64,000 nucleotides of DNA. It comes from Rhodococcus opacus B4. Lineage in GTDB: Bacteria; Actinomycetota; Actinomycetes; Mycobacteriales; Mycobacteriaceae. Below are positions 56,163-64,000 of this stretch, in pieces. Location of the stretch: positions 6,510,001 through 6,574,000 of the forward strand of contig NC_012522.1 of NCBI RefSeq assembly GCF_000010805.1, given 5' to 3'. The notes beneath the pieces are model-generated. The model searched no databases and was not told the DNA's origin. It saw nothing but the letters and a program-made list of their open reading frames with translations. Made by a program: the position numbers and the translations under genes. How positions within the stretch are numbered: the first letter of the stretch is position 1; each line of letters opens with the position of its first letter.

Positions 56163-58790
56163 ATGGCGCATGATCGCTGGGTGACCCATTCAGGTGAAGA
56201 ATCCGGCCGGCCCACGATGCTTCCCATGCCGGGTGTTCCGGCGGCACCCCCGTCCGGCGCATCGGCGCAGGAAGTGGCACCGTCCGCGTCCGCCATGCGT
56301 CGGGTGTTGCGGCGGGCGCGGGACGGCGCCACGCTGAACGTGGACGAGGCGACGGTGTTGTTGCAGGCCCGTGGCGAGGATCTGGCGGATCTGTGTGCGT
56401 CGGCGGCGAAGGTTCGTGATGCGGGGTTGCTGGCGGCGGGCCGGCCTAGGGCGGTGACGTATTCGCGGAAGGTGTTCATCCCGCTGACCCGGTTGTGCCG
56501 GGACAAGTGCCATTACTGCACGTTCGTCACGGTGCCGGGCAAGTTGCGGGCCGAGGGGCGCGGCGCGTATCTGGAACCGGACGAGGTGCTGGAGATCGCC
56601 CGGCAGGGTGCCGAATTGGGCTGCAAGGAGGCCCTGTTCACGTTGGGTGACCGTCCCGAGGATCGGTGGCCGGAGGCCAAGCAGTGGCTGGACGAGCGGG
56701 GCTACGATTCGACGCTGGACTACCTGCGGGCGATGTCGATCCGGGTGCTCGAGGAGACCGGGCTGCTGCCGCACCTGAACCCGGGTGTGATGAGCTGGGA
56801 GGAGATCTCCCGCCTCAAGCCGGTCGCCCCGTCGATGGGCATGATGCTCGAGACGACGTCCACCCGGTTGTTCACCGACAAGGGTGAGTGCCACTACGGC
56901 AGCCCGGACAAGGATCCGGCGGTACGGTTGCGCACGCTCACCGACGCCGGGCGGTTGAGTGTGCCGTTCACCACCGGCATCCTGGTCGGGATCGGCGAGA
57001 CCGTGCGGGAGCGGGCCGAGTCGATCATGGCGATCCGCAAGTCCCACAAGGCGTTCGGGCACATCCAGGAAGTGATCGTCCAGAACTTCCTGGCCAAACC
57101 GGACACCGCGATGCGCGATGCCCCGGACGCGGGGCTCGAGGAATTCCGTGCGGCGATCGCGGTGTCCCGGTTGCTGCTGGGCCCGGGGATGCGGATCCAG
57201 TCGCCACCGAACCTGGTGTCGACCACCGAATGCGCCGCGCTGTTGGGGGCGGGGGTCGACGACTGGGGTGGCGTCTCGCCGCTGACCCCGGATCATGTGA
57301 ACCCGGAGCGGCCGTGGCCGAACCTGGACACCCTCGCGGAGATCACCGCGGAGGCCGGGTTCGAGCTCACCGAACGGACGGCGGCGCAGCCGCAGTTCGT
57401 GCTGGCCGGCTCGCCGTGGATTGATCCGCGGATCACCGGGCACGTGCAGGCCCTCGCCGACCCGCAGACGGGGTTGGCGAAACCCGGGACCAGGCCGGTG
57501 GGGTTGCCGTGGCAGGAACCGGACGAGTCGTGGGAGTCGGCGGGCCGGGTGGACCTGAACACCGAGATCGACACCACCGGCCGTAACACCGACACCCGCA
57601 GCGACCTGGGCAGCGCGTTCGGGGACTGGGACACCGTCCGCGAGCAGGTCCTCGAACTCAGCGGCCCGGTGCGGGTGGACACCGACGTCCTCGCCGCGCT
57701 GCGGGCCGCCGAACGCGACCCGGCCGGCCTGTCGGACGACGAGTACCTGGCGTTGGCGACCGCGGACGGCCCGGGGCTCGAGGCGGTCGTGGCGTTGGCC
57801 GATCAACTGCGCATCGATGCGGTCGGCGAGGAGGTGACGTATGTGGTGAACCGGAACATCAACTTCACCAACATCTGCTACACCGGCTGCCGGTTCTGCG
57901 CGTTCGCGCAGCGCAAGGGCGACGCGGACGCGTTCACCCTGTCCACCGACCAGGTCGCCGACCGGGCGTGGGAGGCGCACGTCGCGGGGGCGACGGAGGT
58001 GTGCATGCAGGGCGGTATCGACCCGGAACTCCCCGTGACCGGGTACGCCGATCTGGTGCGGGCGGTCAAGGCGCGGGTGCCGTCGATGCATGTGCACGCG
58101 TTCTCGCCGATGGAGATCGTCAACGGGGCGTCGCGGGGTGGGCAGAGTATCCGGGACTGGTTGACGGAGCTGCGGGAGGCCGGTCTGGACACCATCCCCG
58201 GCACCGCGGCGGAAATCCTCGACGACGAGGTGCGGTGGGTGCTGACGAAGGGCAAGTTGCCGACGGCGACGTGGGTGGAGGTGGTGACCACGGCGCACGA
58301 GGTGGGGTTGCGGTCGAGTTCGACGATGATGTACGGGCACGTGGACAATCCGAGGCATTGGGTGGGGCATCTGCGGGTGCTGTCCGGGATTCAGGATCGG
58401 ACCGGGGGGTTCACGGAATTCGTGCCGTTGCCGTTCGTGCATCAGAGTGCGCCGCTGTATCTGGCGGGGGCGTCGCGGCCGGGTCCGACGAATCGGGACA
58501 ACCGGGCGGTGCATGCGTTGGCGCGGATCATGTTGCACGGGCGGATCCCGAACATTCAGACCAGTTGGGTCAAGTTGGGGGTGACGGGTACGCAGGTGAT
58601 GTTGCAGGGCGGGGCGAACGACCTCGGGGGCACGTTGATGGAGGAGACCATCTCGAGGATGGCGGGGTCCGAGCACGGATCGGAGAAGACCGTCGAAGAG
58701 CTGCGGGCCATCGCCGAGGGCATCGGCCGCCCGGCCCGCGAACGCACCACCACCCACGCCCGCCGCGAGGGAAGGTCGCCGGCCGCATGA
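56163..58790 (+). CDS. fbiC: 7,8-didemethyl-8-hydroxy-5-deazariboflavin (F0) synthase FbiC
   Basis: The 875-residue protein fuses two radical-SAM enzymes, CofG and CofH. The CofG half has Cys112, Cys116 and Cys119 ([11 protein letters not shown]), the CofH half Cys572, Cys576 and Cys579 ([10 protein letters not shown]); each triad holds a 4Fe-4S cluster. The enzyme makes the F420 chromophore F0 from tyrosine and a flavin precursor. In M. tuberculosis this is Rv1173. ATG 56163 gives the longest form; ATG 56217 or 56226 are possible because the conserved part starts near residue 45. It is coupled to the next gene by ATGA. Confidence 0.96.
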   Translation: MAHDRWVTHSGEESGRPTMLPMPGVPAAPPSGASAQEVAPSASAMRRVLRRARDGATLNVDEATVLLQARGEDLADLCASAAKVRDAGLLAAGRPRAVTYSRKVFIPLTRLCRDKCHYCTFVTVPGKLRAEGRGAYLEPDEVLEIARQGAELGCKEALFTLGDRPEDRWPEAKQWLDERGYDSTLDYLRAMSIRVLEETGLLPHLNPGVMSWEEISRLKPVAPSMGMMLETTSTRLFTDKGECHYGSPDKDPAVRLRTLTDAGRLSVPFTTGILVGIGETVRERAESIMAIRKSHKAFGHIQEVIVQNFLAKPDTAMRDAPDAGLEEFRAAIAVSRLLLGPGMRIQSPPNLVSTTECAALLGAGVDDWGGVSPLTPDHVNPERPWPNLDTLAEITAEAGFELTERTAAQPQFVLAGSPWIDPRITGHVQALADPQTGLAKPGTRPVGLPWQEPDESWESAGRVDLNTEIDTTGRNTDTRSDLGSAFGDWDTVREQVLELSGPVRVDTDVLAALRAAERDPAGLSDDEYLALATADGPGLEAVVALADQLRIDAVGEEVTYVVNRNINFTNICYTGCRFCAFAQRKGDADAFTLSTDQVADRAWEAHVAGATEVCMQGGIDPELPVTGYADLVRAVKARVPSMHVHAFSPMEIVNGASRGGQSIRDWLTELREAGLDTIPGTAAEILDDEVRWVLTKGKLPTATWVEVVTTAHEVGLRSSSTMMYGHVDNPRHWVGHLRVLSGIQDRTGGFTEFVPLPFVHQSAPLYLAGASRPGPTNRDNRAVHALARIMLHGRIPNIQTSWVKLGVTGTQVMLQGGANDLGGTLMEETISRMAGSEHGSEKTVEELRAIAEGIGRPARERTTTHARREGRSPAA

Positions 58791-59557
58791 GCGAGACGGA
58801 TCGGCTGGGCGACGCCACGGTCGTCGGCATCCTGGATCGGGCCGCACGGGGCATCAACCCCGTGCTCGATCTGGCCCGCACGGATCCGTTCGGCATCAAG
58901 GGCCGGACCTTCACCCCGACAGCGGAGGACCGGGGCGCCGCGGAGGCGCTGCTCGACGGCATCGCCTGGGTGCTCGACACCGTGCGGTTCCCGGGGACGG
59001 CGTCGTGGGAGAAGGCGAGCGACGACGAGCGGGCACGGTGGTGGGTGACGCGGATCGGCGCGCTGAACACGATCGCGGTCGCGTCCCCGGGCATGTTCGG
59101 TGTGCTCCTCAACCGGCTCCCGATCCAGGACGTACTCGGGTTCGCGAATCAGGCTGTCGTGCTCGTCGCCGTGGCCCGGGAGCACGGCGTCACCGACCGG
59201 TCCGAGCAGGTGGACCTGCTGGCGTCCGTGCTCTGCCGGCGAGAGGCGGATGCGTTCGCCGTGCTCGCCGCCGCGACGCCGACATCGAGTTCAGCGGACG
59301 GTGCCTCGGTGTGGCGCCCGTTCGGACTGATCGGCGCGCTGTGGCGCACCGCGGGCACGGTGCGCGGGCTGAGTGACGAACTCGACAAGCGCCCGCAACC
59401 GGGCGGGACCTACGCGCTGCTGGGGAACATCCCGGTGGTCGGTGTGGTGGCCGGGTATCTCGGTGAACGGGGTGCGCTGGTGAGAGCCGTGAAACAGGCC
59501 GAGGCACGGATCGCGGCCCGGGCGTCGCGGCCCGCGGAGATCCGCCGGGTCAGGTAA
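58787..59557 (+). CDS. Unknown protein translationally coupled to fbiC
   Basis: The 256-residue protein starts at ATG 58787 inside the fbiC stop codon. It is helical and amphipathic, with moderately hydrophobic segments around residues 95-125 ([20 protein letters not shown]) and 215-235 ([20 protein letters not shown]), so it may bind the membrane. I recognise no family; the C-terminal segment faintly resembles EcsC-like proteins. The tight coupling suggests a role near F420 synthesis. Confidence 0.7.
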   Translation: MSETDRLGDATVVGILDRAARGINPVLDLARTDPFGIKGRTFTPTAEDRGAAEALLDGIAWVLDTVRFPGTASWEKASDDERARWWVTRIGALNTIAVASPGMFGVLLNRLPIQDVLGFANQAVVLVAVAREHGVTDRSEQVDLLASVLCRREADAFAVLAAATPTSSSADGASVWRPFGLIGALWRTAGTVRGLSDELDKRPQPGGTYALLGNIPVVGVVAGYLGERGALVRAVKQAEARIAARASRPAEIRRVR

Positions 59558-59665
59558 CCCTCACCGCAAAGGGGTCCGCCGGGCAGGCGATAATGATTTC
59601 TTCCGCGAGGTGCAAGCGACCCGTACCTCGTGCTTACTCGTGTCAGAAAGGCAGGGAGAGCGGCA

Positions 59666-59989
59666 GTGCCCTACACGATTGCTGAACCGTGCGTGGATGT
59701 GCTGGACAAGGCGTGTATCGAGGAATGCCCTGTCGACTGCATTTACGAGGGCGGGCGGATGCTCTACATCCATCCGGACGAATGCGTGGACTGCGGCGCC
59801 TGCGAACCCGTCTGCCCCGTCGAAGCCATCTTCTACGAAGACGACGTCCCGGACCAGTGGAACGGCTACATCGCCGCGAATGTCGACTTCTTCGACGACC
59901 TCGGTTCCCCCGGCGGAGCGGCGAAGCTGGGCAAGGTCGACTACGACCCGCCGTTCGTCAAGGCGCTGCCCCCCATGGGCGAGGACTAG
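59666..59989 (+). CDS. fdxC: Seven-iron ferredoxin FdxC
   Basis: The 107-residue ferredoxin has the ligand set for one 3Fe-4S and one 4Fe-4S cluster: Cys9, Cys17, Cys21 and Cys25 in the first part, and Cys40, Cys43, Cys46 and Cys50 ([12 protein letters not shown]) in the second. It carries electrons in the cytosol. GGGAG eight bases upstream supports GTG 59666. M. tuberculosis fdxC (Rv1177) has the same neighbour, an aminotransferase gene, which here starts two bases after the stop. Confidence 0.95.
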   Translation: MPYTIAEPCVDVLDKACIEECPVDCIYEGGRMLYIHPDECVDCGACEPVCPVEAIFYEDDVPDQWNGYIAANVDFFDDLGSPGGAAKLGKVDYDPPFVKALPPMGED

Positions 59990-59991
59990 AG

Positions 59992-61092
59992 GTGCCTCGT
60001 ATCCCGGTAGCCGCAGCACTTCCCGACTTTCCGTGGGACTCGCTCGAGTCGGCGAAGGCGAAAGCCTTCGCCCACCCGGGTGGCATCGTCAACCTGTCGG
60101 TGGGAACCCCGGTCGATCCGGTGGCCCCGATCATCCAGGAGGCGCTGACCGCCGTCGCCGCGGTGCCGGGATATCCGACGACACACGGCACCGCCGAACT
60201 CCGCAACGCCGCGGTCGAGGCGCTGCGCCGCCGCTACGGAATCACCGGCATCGATCCGGCGGCGGTGCTGCCCGCGATCGGCACGAAGGAGCTCATCGCC
60301 TGGCTGCCACGCCTTCTCGGGCTCGGCGCCGGCGACCTCGTGGTCATTCCGGAACTCGCGTACCCCACGTACGAGGTGGGTGCGCTCCTCGCGGGTGCGC
60401 GGGTGATCCGCGCCGACGGTCTCAACCGGCTCGGCCCGGAGAGCGCGTCGCTGATCTTCGTGAACTCGCCGTCCAATCCCACCGGCAAGGTGCTCGGCCT
60501 CGACCATCTGCGCAAGGTGATCGACTGGGCGCGCACCCGGGGCGCCATCGTGGCGTCCGACGAGTGCTACCTGGGGTTGACGTGGGAAGGTGAAGCCTTC
60601 TCCATCCTCGACGAGCGGGTGAACGACGGCGATCTCACCGGGCTCCTCGCGGTGCACTCGCTGTCGAAGACGTCCAATCTCGCGAGCTACCGCGCGGGTT
60701 TCGTCACCGGTGACCCGGCGTTGGTCGCCGAGCTTCTCAAGGTCCGCAAGCACGCGGGCATGATGGTGCCGTTGCCGATCCAGTCGGCGATGACCGCCGC
60801 ACTCAGCGACGACGACCACGAGAACGAGCAGCGTGAGCGGTACCGTCGTCGCCGCGAGATCCTCCTCGCAGCGGTGCGCGGCGCCGGATTCACCGTCGAC
60901 GACTCCGAAGCCGGGCTGTACCTGTGGGCCACCCGCGGCGAAGCCTGCCGGGACACCGTCGAGTGGTTCGCCGAGCGCGGCATCCTCGTGGCGCCGGGGG
61001 AGTTCTACGGTCCCGGCGGCGGCACCCACGTGCGGATCGCGCTCACCGCCGACGACGAGCGGATCGCGGCCGCAGCGGAACGACTGGTCTGA
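59992..61092 (+). CDS. dapC: PLP aminotransferase, probable succinyldiaminopimelate aminotransferase
   Basis: The 366-residue class I/II aminotransferase has NSPSNPTG (158-165), Asp190 and Tyr193 in ASDECYLGL, the PLP lysine Lys226 in HSLSKTSNLASYRAG and Arg234. In Corynebacterium glutamicum the gene next to fdxC is dapC, which makes N-succinyl-LL-2,6-diaminopimelate for lysine and peptidoglycan; M. tuberculosis Rv1178 has the same position. The exact substrate here rests on that context. GTG 59992 lies two bases after fdxC. Confidence 0.87.
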   Translation: MPRIPVAAALPDFPWDSLESAKAKAFAHPGGIVNLSVGTPVDPVAPIIQEALTAVAAVPGYPTTHGTAELRNAAVEALRRRYGITGIDPAAVLPAIGTKELIAWLPRLLGLGAGDLVVIPELAYPTYEVGALLAGARVIRADGLNRLGPESASLIFVNSPSNPTGKVLGLDHLRKVIDWARTRGAIVASDECYLGLTWEGEAFSILDERVNDGDLTGLLAVHSLSKTSNLASYRAGFVTGDPALVAELLKVRKHAGMMVPLPIQSAMTAALSDDDHENEQRERYRRRREILLAAVRGAGFTVDDSEAGLYLWATRGEACRDTVEWFAERGILVAPGEFYGPGGGTHVRIALTADDERIAAAAERLV

Positions 61093-61137
61093 CCCGAGTC
61101 CGCCCGGTGCGGGCCGACTCGGTGTCAGGATTGTGCT

Positions 61138-62016
61138 GTGACCCTCGACGACGTCGCCGACGAACTGTACGGTCTCGACCCCGGTGAGTTCGTCGAGGCG
61201 CGCACGGCGCGGGTGACTGCGGCGCGGGACGACAAGGACCGCGCTCTGGCCACCGAGATCGGGAAACTGCGGAAGCCCACGGTCGTCGGCTGGCTCGTCA
61301 ACCTGCTCGCTCGTGAACTGCCCGACGAGGTCGGTGCGCTCCTCGCTCTCGGCGATGCCCTCCGCGATGCGCAGCGGCACCTGTCCGGTCCGGACCTCCG
61401 ACGGCTGAACACGCAGCGTCAGCAGGTGGTCCGCGCGCTGGCACGTAAGGCCGGTGAGCTCGCTGCCGACCGGGGCCGCACGGTCGGCGAGGACGCGCTC
61501 CGCGATGTCGGTCAGACGCTGCACGCCGCCCTCGCCGATGCCGACACCGCCGAGCAGGTGCGGCGTGGCCGGGTGGTGACGGCGGCGAGCTACAGCGGTT
61601 TCGGGCCCGCCGGGCTCACCGTCGTCCAGGGAAAGTCGGCGACGAAGCCGCCGAAGTCCGAACCCGCCTCCACAGCCCTCACCGGAAAGCCGAAGAAGTC
61701 GAAGGGGCGCGATCTCGACGCCGAACGCGCTGCGGCCGAGGCGGAACTCGCGGATGCCACGTCCGGGGCCGACGAGATCCGCGGCGCGCTGGACGACGCG
61801 AACACCGAACTCGGGCGGGCGCGATCCACGCTGACCGAGATCGACCACCGGATCGAGGAACTGCGCGCCGAACTCGAACACGCCGAACAGGAGCGGCAGT
61901 TCACCCGGAACGCGGAGAAGGCCTCGGCGGAGGCGGTGCACCGGGCGGAACGGGAACTGGAGGCGGCGGAGCGGCGGGTCGAGAAGGCCCGGCGCACACT
62001 CGACGACCTCGGCTGA
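61138..62016 (+). CDS. Coiled-coil protein of unknown function
   Basis: The 292-residue protein has a helical N-terminal part (MTLDDVADELYGLDPGEFVE to about 150) with the segment KLRKPTVVGWLVNLLARELP. After a Lys/Pro linker it ends in a coiled coil from residue 195 onwards, with regular heptads in LTEIDHRIEELRAELEHAEQ and the following 50 residues. No transmembrane segment. The family appears to be actinobacterial and its function unknown. GTG 61138 is the only start that covers the conserved N-terminus. Confidence 0.75.
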   Translation: MTLDDVADELYGLDPGEFVEARTARVTAARDDKDRALATEIGKLRKPTVVGWLVNLLARELPDEVGALLALGDALRDAQRHLSGPDLRRLNTQRQQVVRALARKAGELAADRGRTVGEDALRDVGQTLHAALADADTAEQVRRGRVVTAASYSGFGPAGLTVVQGKSATKPPKSEPASTALTGKPKKSKGRDLDAERAAAEAELADATSGADEIRGALDDANTELGRARSTLTEIDHRIEELRAELEHAEQERQFTRNAEKASAEAVHRAERELEAAERRVEKARRTLDDLG

Positions 62017-62032
62017 GAAGAGTGCTCGAACC

Positions 62033-62065
62033 TTGACCTCGAGCGCAGTTCAGGTTCTAACCTGA
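62033..62065 (+). promoter_or_regulatory. Promoter with palindrome over the -10, PPOX gene
   Basis: TTGACC (62033-62038) and TAACCT (62058-62063), 19 bases apart, are a sigma-70-type pair, and the TAACCT ends six bases before ATG 62070, so the transcript is leaderless. The inverted repeat TCAGGTT-CT-AACCTGA (62050-62065) covers the -10, a position suited for a repressor. Confidence 0.6.
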
Positions 62066-62069
62066 CCTC

Positions 62070-62483
62070 ATGTCCTTCACCGAGCAGGAACTCGTCTACC
62101 TGGCCTCACAGCGCATCGGCCGGCTCGCCACGGTGCAACCGGGCGGAACCTTGCAGGTCAGCCCAGTCGGTTTCCACTACAACGCCGACACGTCCACGAT
62201 CGACATCCAAGGCTACAACATGGCGTCGAGCCGCAAGTTCCGCAACGTCGCCGACAACGGGAAGGTGGCGTTCGTCGTGGACGACGTGCCGTCCGTCGAC
62301 CCGTGGCGGGTCCGCTGCGTCGAAATCCGCGGGCGCGCCGAGGCCCTCGACGACGCCGCCGCCCGGGCGAACGGCCTCGGTGGCCCGACCATCCGCATCC
62401 GCCCCGAACGCATCATCAGCTTCGGGCTCGGCGCCACCGATCAGGACGTCCACCAACTCGTCTCGAACGCGCGCGACGTCTGA
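62070..62483 (+). CDS. PPOX-class F420-dependent oxidoreductase family protein
   Basis: The 137-residue protein has the split beta-barrel of pyridoxamine-phosphate-oxidase-like enzymes: FTEQELVYLASQRIGRLATV, LQVSPVGFHYNADTSTIDIQ and WRVRCVEIRGRAEAL. It resembles mycobacterial F420-binding members such as Rv1155 more than FMN-binding ones. It may reduce a substrate with F420H2, whose chromophore is made by the nearby FbiC. The reaction is unknown. Confidence 0.82.
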   Translation: MSFTEQELVYLASQRIGRLATVQPGGTLQVSPVGFHYNADTSTIDIQGYNMASSRKFRNVADNGKVAFVVDDVPSVDPWRVRCVEIRGRAEALDDAAARANGLGGPTIRIRPERIISFGLGATDQDVHQLVSNARDV

Positions 62484-62488
62484 GCGGA

Positions 62489-63082
62489 CTACGCGATGTC
62501 CGGCGAGTAGCCGGCCGCGAGCGCGGCGACGGTGGACGGCGGCGTCAGGACCGTGGCGGTGCCGCCTGCCGGCCGGTTCGACGGCGTCCCGTATCCGTCG
62601 GCCGACCACAGGACGACGGTCTCGTCGAGCACGACCGCGGGTTGGTCGTCGACCAGCACGAAGGCGCCGCGGGGCAACGACGACCACGCGGCCCGGTGTG
62701 TTCGCTGACGGGACCCGTCCAGTCGTTCCCCGTGCAACCGGGCGTCCATCTCGTCCGCACTCGGCAGGCCGCCCCCGTGCGCCGCCTGCCACGCGGCACG
62801 AAAGTCGTTGTACCGCTCGCGCCTGCAGAGGGCGCACGGCCGGTGTCCGGCGGCCAGCGCCACCGCCTCGTCGTGGAAGAACAGGACCGTGTAATGGCCC
62901 TCGCTCCACTGCGGGACCGTGCGCGCCGGGTAGTCGGTGACGCAGATGATCCACCGTGTGCCGGAATGATTCCGTACCACGGAGTGCCCGCGGTGCAGGT
63001 AGCCCCGATTACCCATGAACCGGCCACGCAGCGGAATCGCGACGATGTCGGATCGGGGTGACACACGGTTCCGTTCGGCCAT
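62489..63082 (-). CDS. Conserved protein of unknown function
   Basis: The 197-residue protein is soluble, with a DIVAIPLRGRFMGNRGYLHR start and a central GHRPCALCRRERYNDFRAAW, where a CxxC could bind metal in a manner like the Ada zinc knuckle. The C-terminal half has short beta strands (AFVLVDDQPAVVLDETVVLW). No enzyme family is recognised. It converges on the PPOX gene (five bases between stops) and is divergent from rocA/pruA. Confidence 0.7.
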   Translation of the reverse strand: MAERNRVSPRSDIVAIPLRGRFMGNRGYLHRGHSVVRNHSGTRWIICVTDYPARTVPQWSEGHYTVLFFHDEAVALAAGHRPCALCRRERYNDFRAAWQAAHGGGLPSADEMDARLHGERLDGSRQRTHRAAWSSLPRGAFVLVDDQPAVVLDETVVLWSADGYGTPSNRPAGGTATVLTPPSTVAALAAGYSPDIA

Positions 63083-63241
63083 GCGCCGATGCTAGCCAGC
63101 CCGTCGGCGCGTCAAAACCGGATGGCCACCCCCGTGCAGCGCTAACCTGGGCTCGAGGGTTCCGTTCGGACGGGTGTCCCCGCCCGGACGCGGTTCCCGG
63201 TCACAGTTCCTCACACGATCTGAGGGCAGGAGGCAGGCAGC

Positions 63242-64000
63242 ATGGACGCCATCACCCAGGTTCCGGTGCCCACCAACGAGCCGGTCCACACGTACGCGCC
63301 GGGCAGTCCCGAACGTTCCCGAGTGCAATCCGCGCTCACCGACATCGCTACCAATCCCGTCGACATCCCGCACGTGATCGGTGGCAAACACCGGCACGGC
63401 AACGGCGACCGCGTCGACGTCGTACAACCCCACCGGCACGCCGCCGTGCTCGGCACGCTGCGCAGCGCCACCCACGACGACGCATCGGCGGCGATCGAGG
63501 CGGCCACCGCCGCGGCACCACACTGGCGGGCGCTGTCGTTCGACGACCGGGCCGCCGTGATCCTGCGGGCCGCCGACCTGCTGTCCGGGCCGTGGCGCGA
63601 GACGCTCGCCGCGGCGACGATGCTCGGGCAGTCGAAGTCGGTCCAGCAGGCGGAGATCGACGCACCGTGCGAGCTGATCGACTTCTGGCGCTTCAACGTT
63701 CACTTCGCCCGCCAGATCCTCGCCGATCAGCCGATCTCGTCGCCCGGCGTGTGGAATCGGCTCGAATACCGTCCGCTGGAGGGCTTCGTCTACGCGATCA
63801 CGCCGTTCAACTTCAGCGCGATCGCCGGCAATCTGCCGACCGCGCCCGCGCTGATGGGCAACACGGTGATCTGGAAGCCGTCGTCGACGCAGACAGTCGC
63901 CGCGTACTGGACGATCAAACTGCTCGAAGCGGCGGGCATGCCCCCGGGGGTGATCAATCTGCTCACCGGCAGTGGGCAGGCGGTGTCGGAGGTGCTGCTG
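63242..64000 (+). CDS. pruA: L-glutamate gamma-semialdehyde dehydrogenase, partial
   Basis: The gene starts at ATG 63242 behind AGGAGG and runs past the window end; 253 codons are visible. The protein matches the N-terminal NAD-binding part of delta-1-pyrroline-5-carboxylate dehydrogenase (ALDH4 type): RAVILRAADLLSG-like segments, FWRFNVHFARQILADQPISS and YAITPFNFSAIAGNLPTAPA plus ALMGNTVIWKPSS. It oxidises glutamate semialdehyde to glutamate in proline and arginine catabolism. The catalytic cysteine lies outside the window. M. tuberculosis rocA (Rv1187) has the same position after the fbiC-fdxC block. Confidence 0.93.
   Translation, partial: MDAITQVPVPTNEPVHTYAPGSPERSRVQSALTDIATNPVDIPHVIGGKHRHGNGDRVDVVQPHRHAAVLGTLRSATHDDASAAIEAATAAAPHWRALSFDDRAAVILRAADLLSGPWRETLAAATMLGQSKSVQQAEIDAPCELIDFWRFNVHFARQILADQPISSPGVWNRLEYRPLEGFVYAITPFNFSAIAGNLPTAPALMGNTVIWKPSSTQTVAAYWTIKLLEAAGMPPGVINLLTGSGQAVSEVLL

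Noticed and set aside
56190-58847. An 885-codon open frame antisense to fbiC
   Set aside because: FbiC on the forward strand has both radical-SAM motifs and full family length; the antisense frame is compositionally biased (Arg, His, Pro) and matches nothing.

Overview
The window is a 64 kb stretch of high-GC actinobacterial chromosome. It looks like a Mycobacteriales member of the Rhodococcus type. The evidence is GTG starts, leaderless promoters (TANNNT six to eight bases before the start codon), genes for mannosylated cell-wall glycolipids (pimE, lpqW), mycothiol (mshB) and coenzyme F420 (fbiC), and a gene order that matches, from memory, two blocks of the Mycobacterium tuberculosis genome (nuo, and pimE to rocA). 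No tRNA, rRNA, CRISPR array, insertion sequence or prophage was seen.

Layout. 1-2.9 kb: a truncated PhoD-like phosphatase, then a more AT-rich islet with a small zinc-ribbon-like protein, a doubtful partner and a decayed RHH-antitoxin/Doc-toxin pair. 2.6-15 kb: housekeeping and accessory genes (DUF4287, HtpG, epimerase, Mug-type DNA glycosylase, acyl-CoA dehydrogenase, methyltransferase, L,D-transpeptidase, class I fumarase, CPBP protease, esterase, a tiny porin-like peptide, an OmpA-like lipoprotein). 15-22 kb: old yellow enzyme, amidohydrolase coupled to a ClC channel, an orphan Mrr restriction enzyme behind a 30-bp tandem repeat, and a serine hydrolase. 21.9-38.5 kb: a degenerate response regulator and the complete 14-gene complex I operon nuoA-N. 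Most of its genes overlap, with repeat-derived sequence at the nuoB-nuoC joint and a 20-codon micro-ORF between nuoK and nuoL.

38.6-42 kb is an accessory patch: a Tat-exported DUF1906 protein, a SnoaL-like protein, a 24-residue peptide gene, a MarR regulator behind a 33-bp palindrome, a small protein built of a strict Ser-x-x triplet repeat, and a secreted protein. 42-64 kb follows the M. tuberculosis order pimE, pterin dehydratase, mutT2, typA, lpqW, mshB, Rv1171-like, fbiC, fdxC, aminotransferase (dapC-like), rocA. Catalase, a VOC protein, a HEM4 protein, UdgB and two PH-domain membrane proteins lie between. PimE and LpqW act on the same lipomannan/PIM pathway, MshB makes mycothiol, and FbiC makes the F420 precursor probably used by enzymes like the PPOX-fold protein at 62 kb.

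The best leads for something undescribed are the Ser-x-x repeat protein (40735-41100) and a set of very short genes with good ribosome binding sites (45, 24, 52 and 58 residues). Lesser leads are the nuoK-nuoL micro-ORF, the palindrome upstream of marR and the decayed toxin-antitoxin locus. I found no obviously new multi-gene system.
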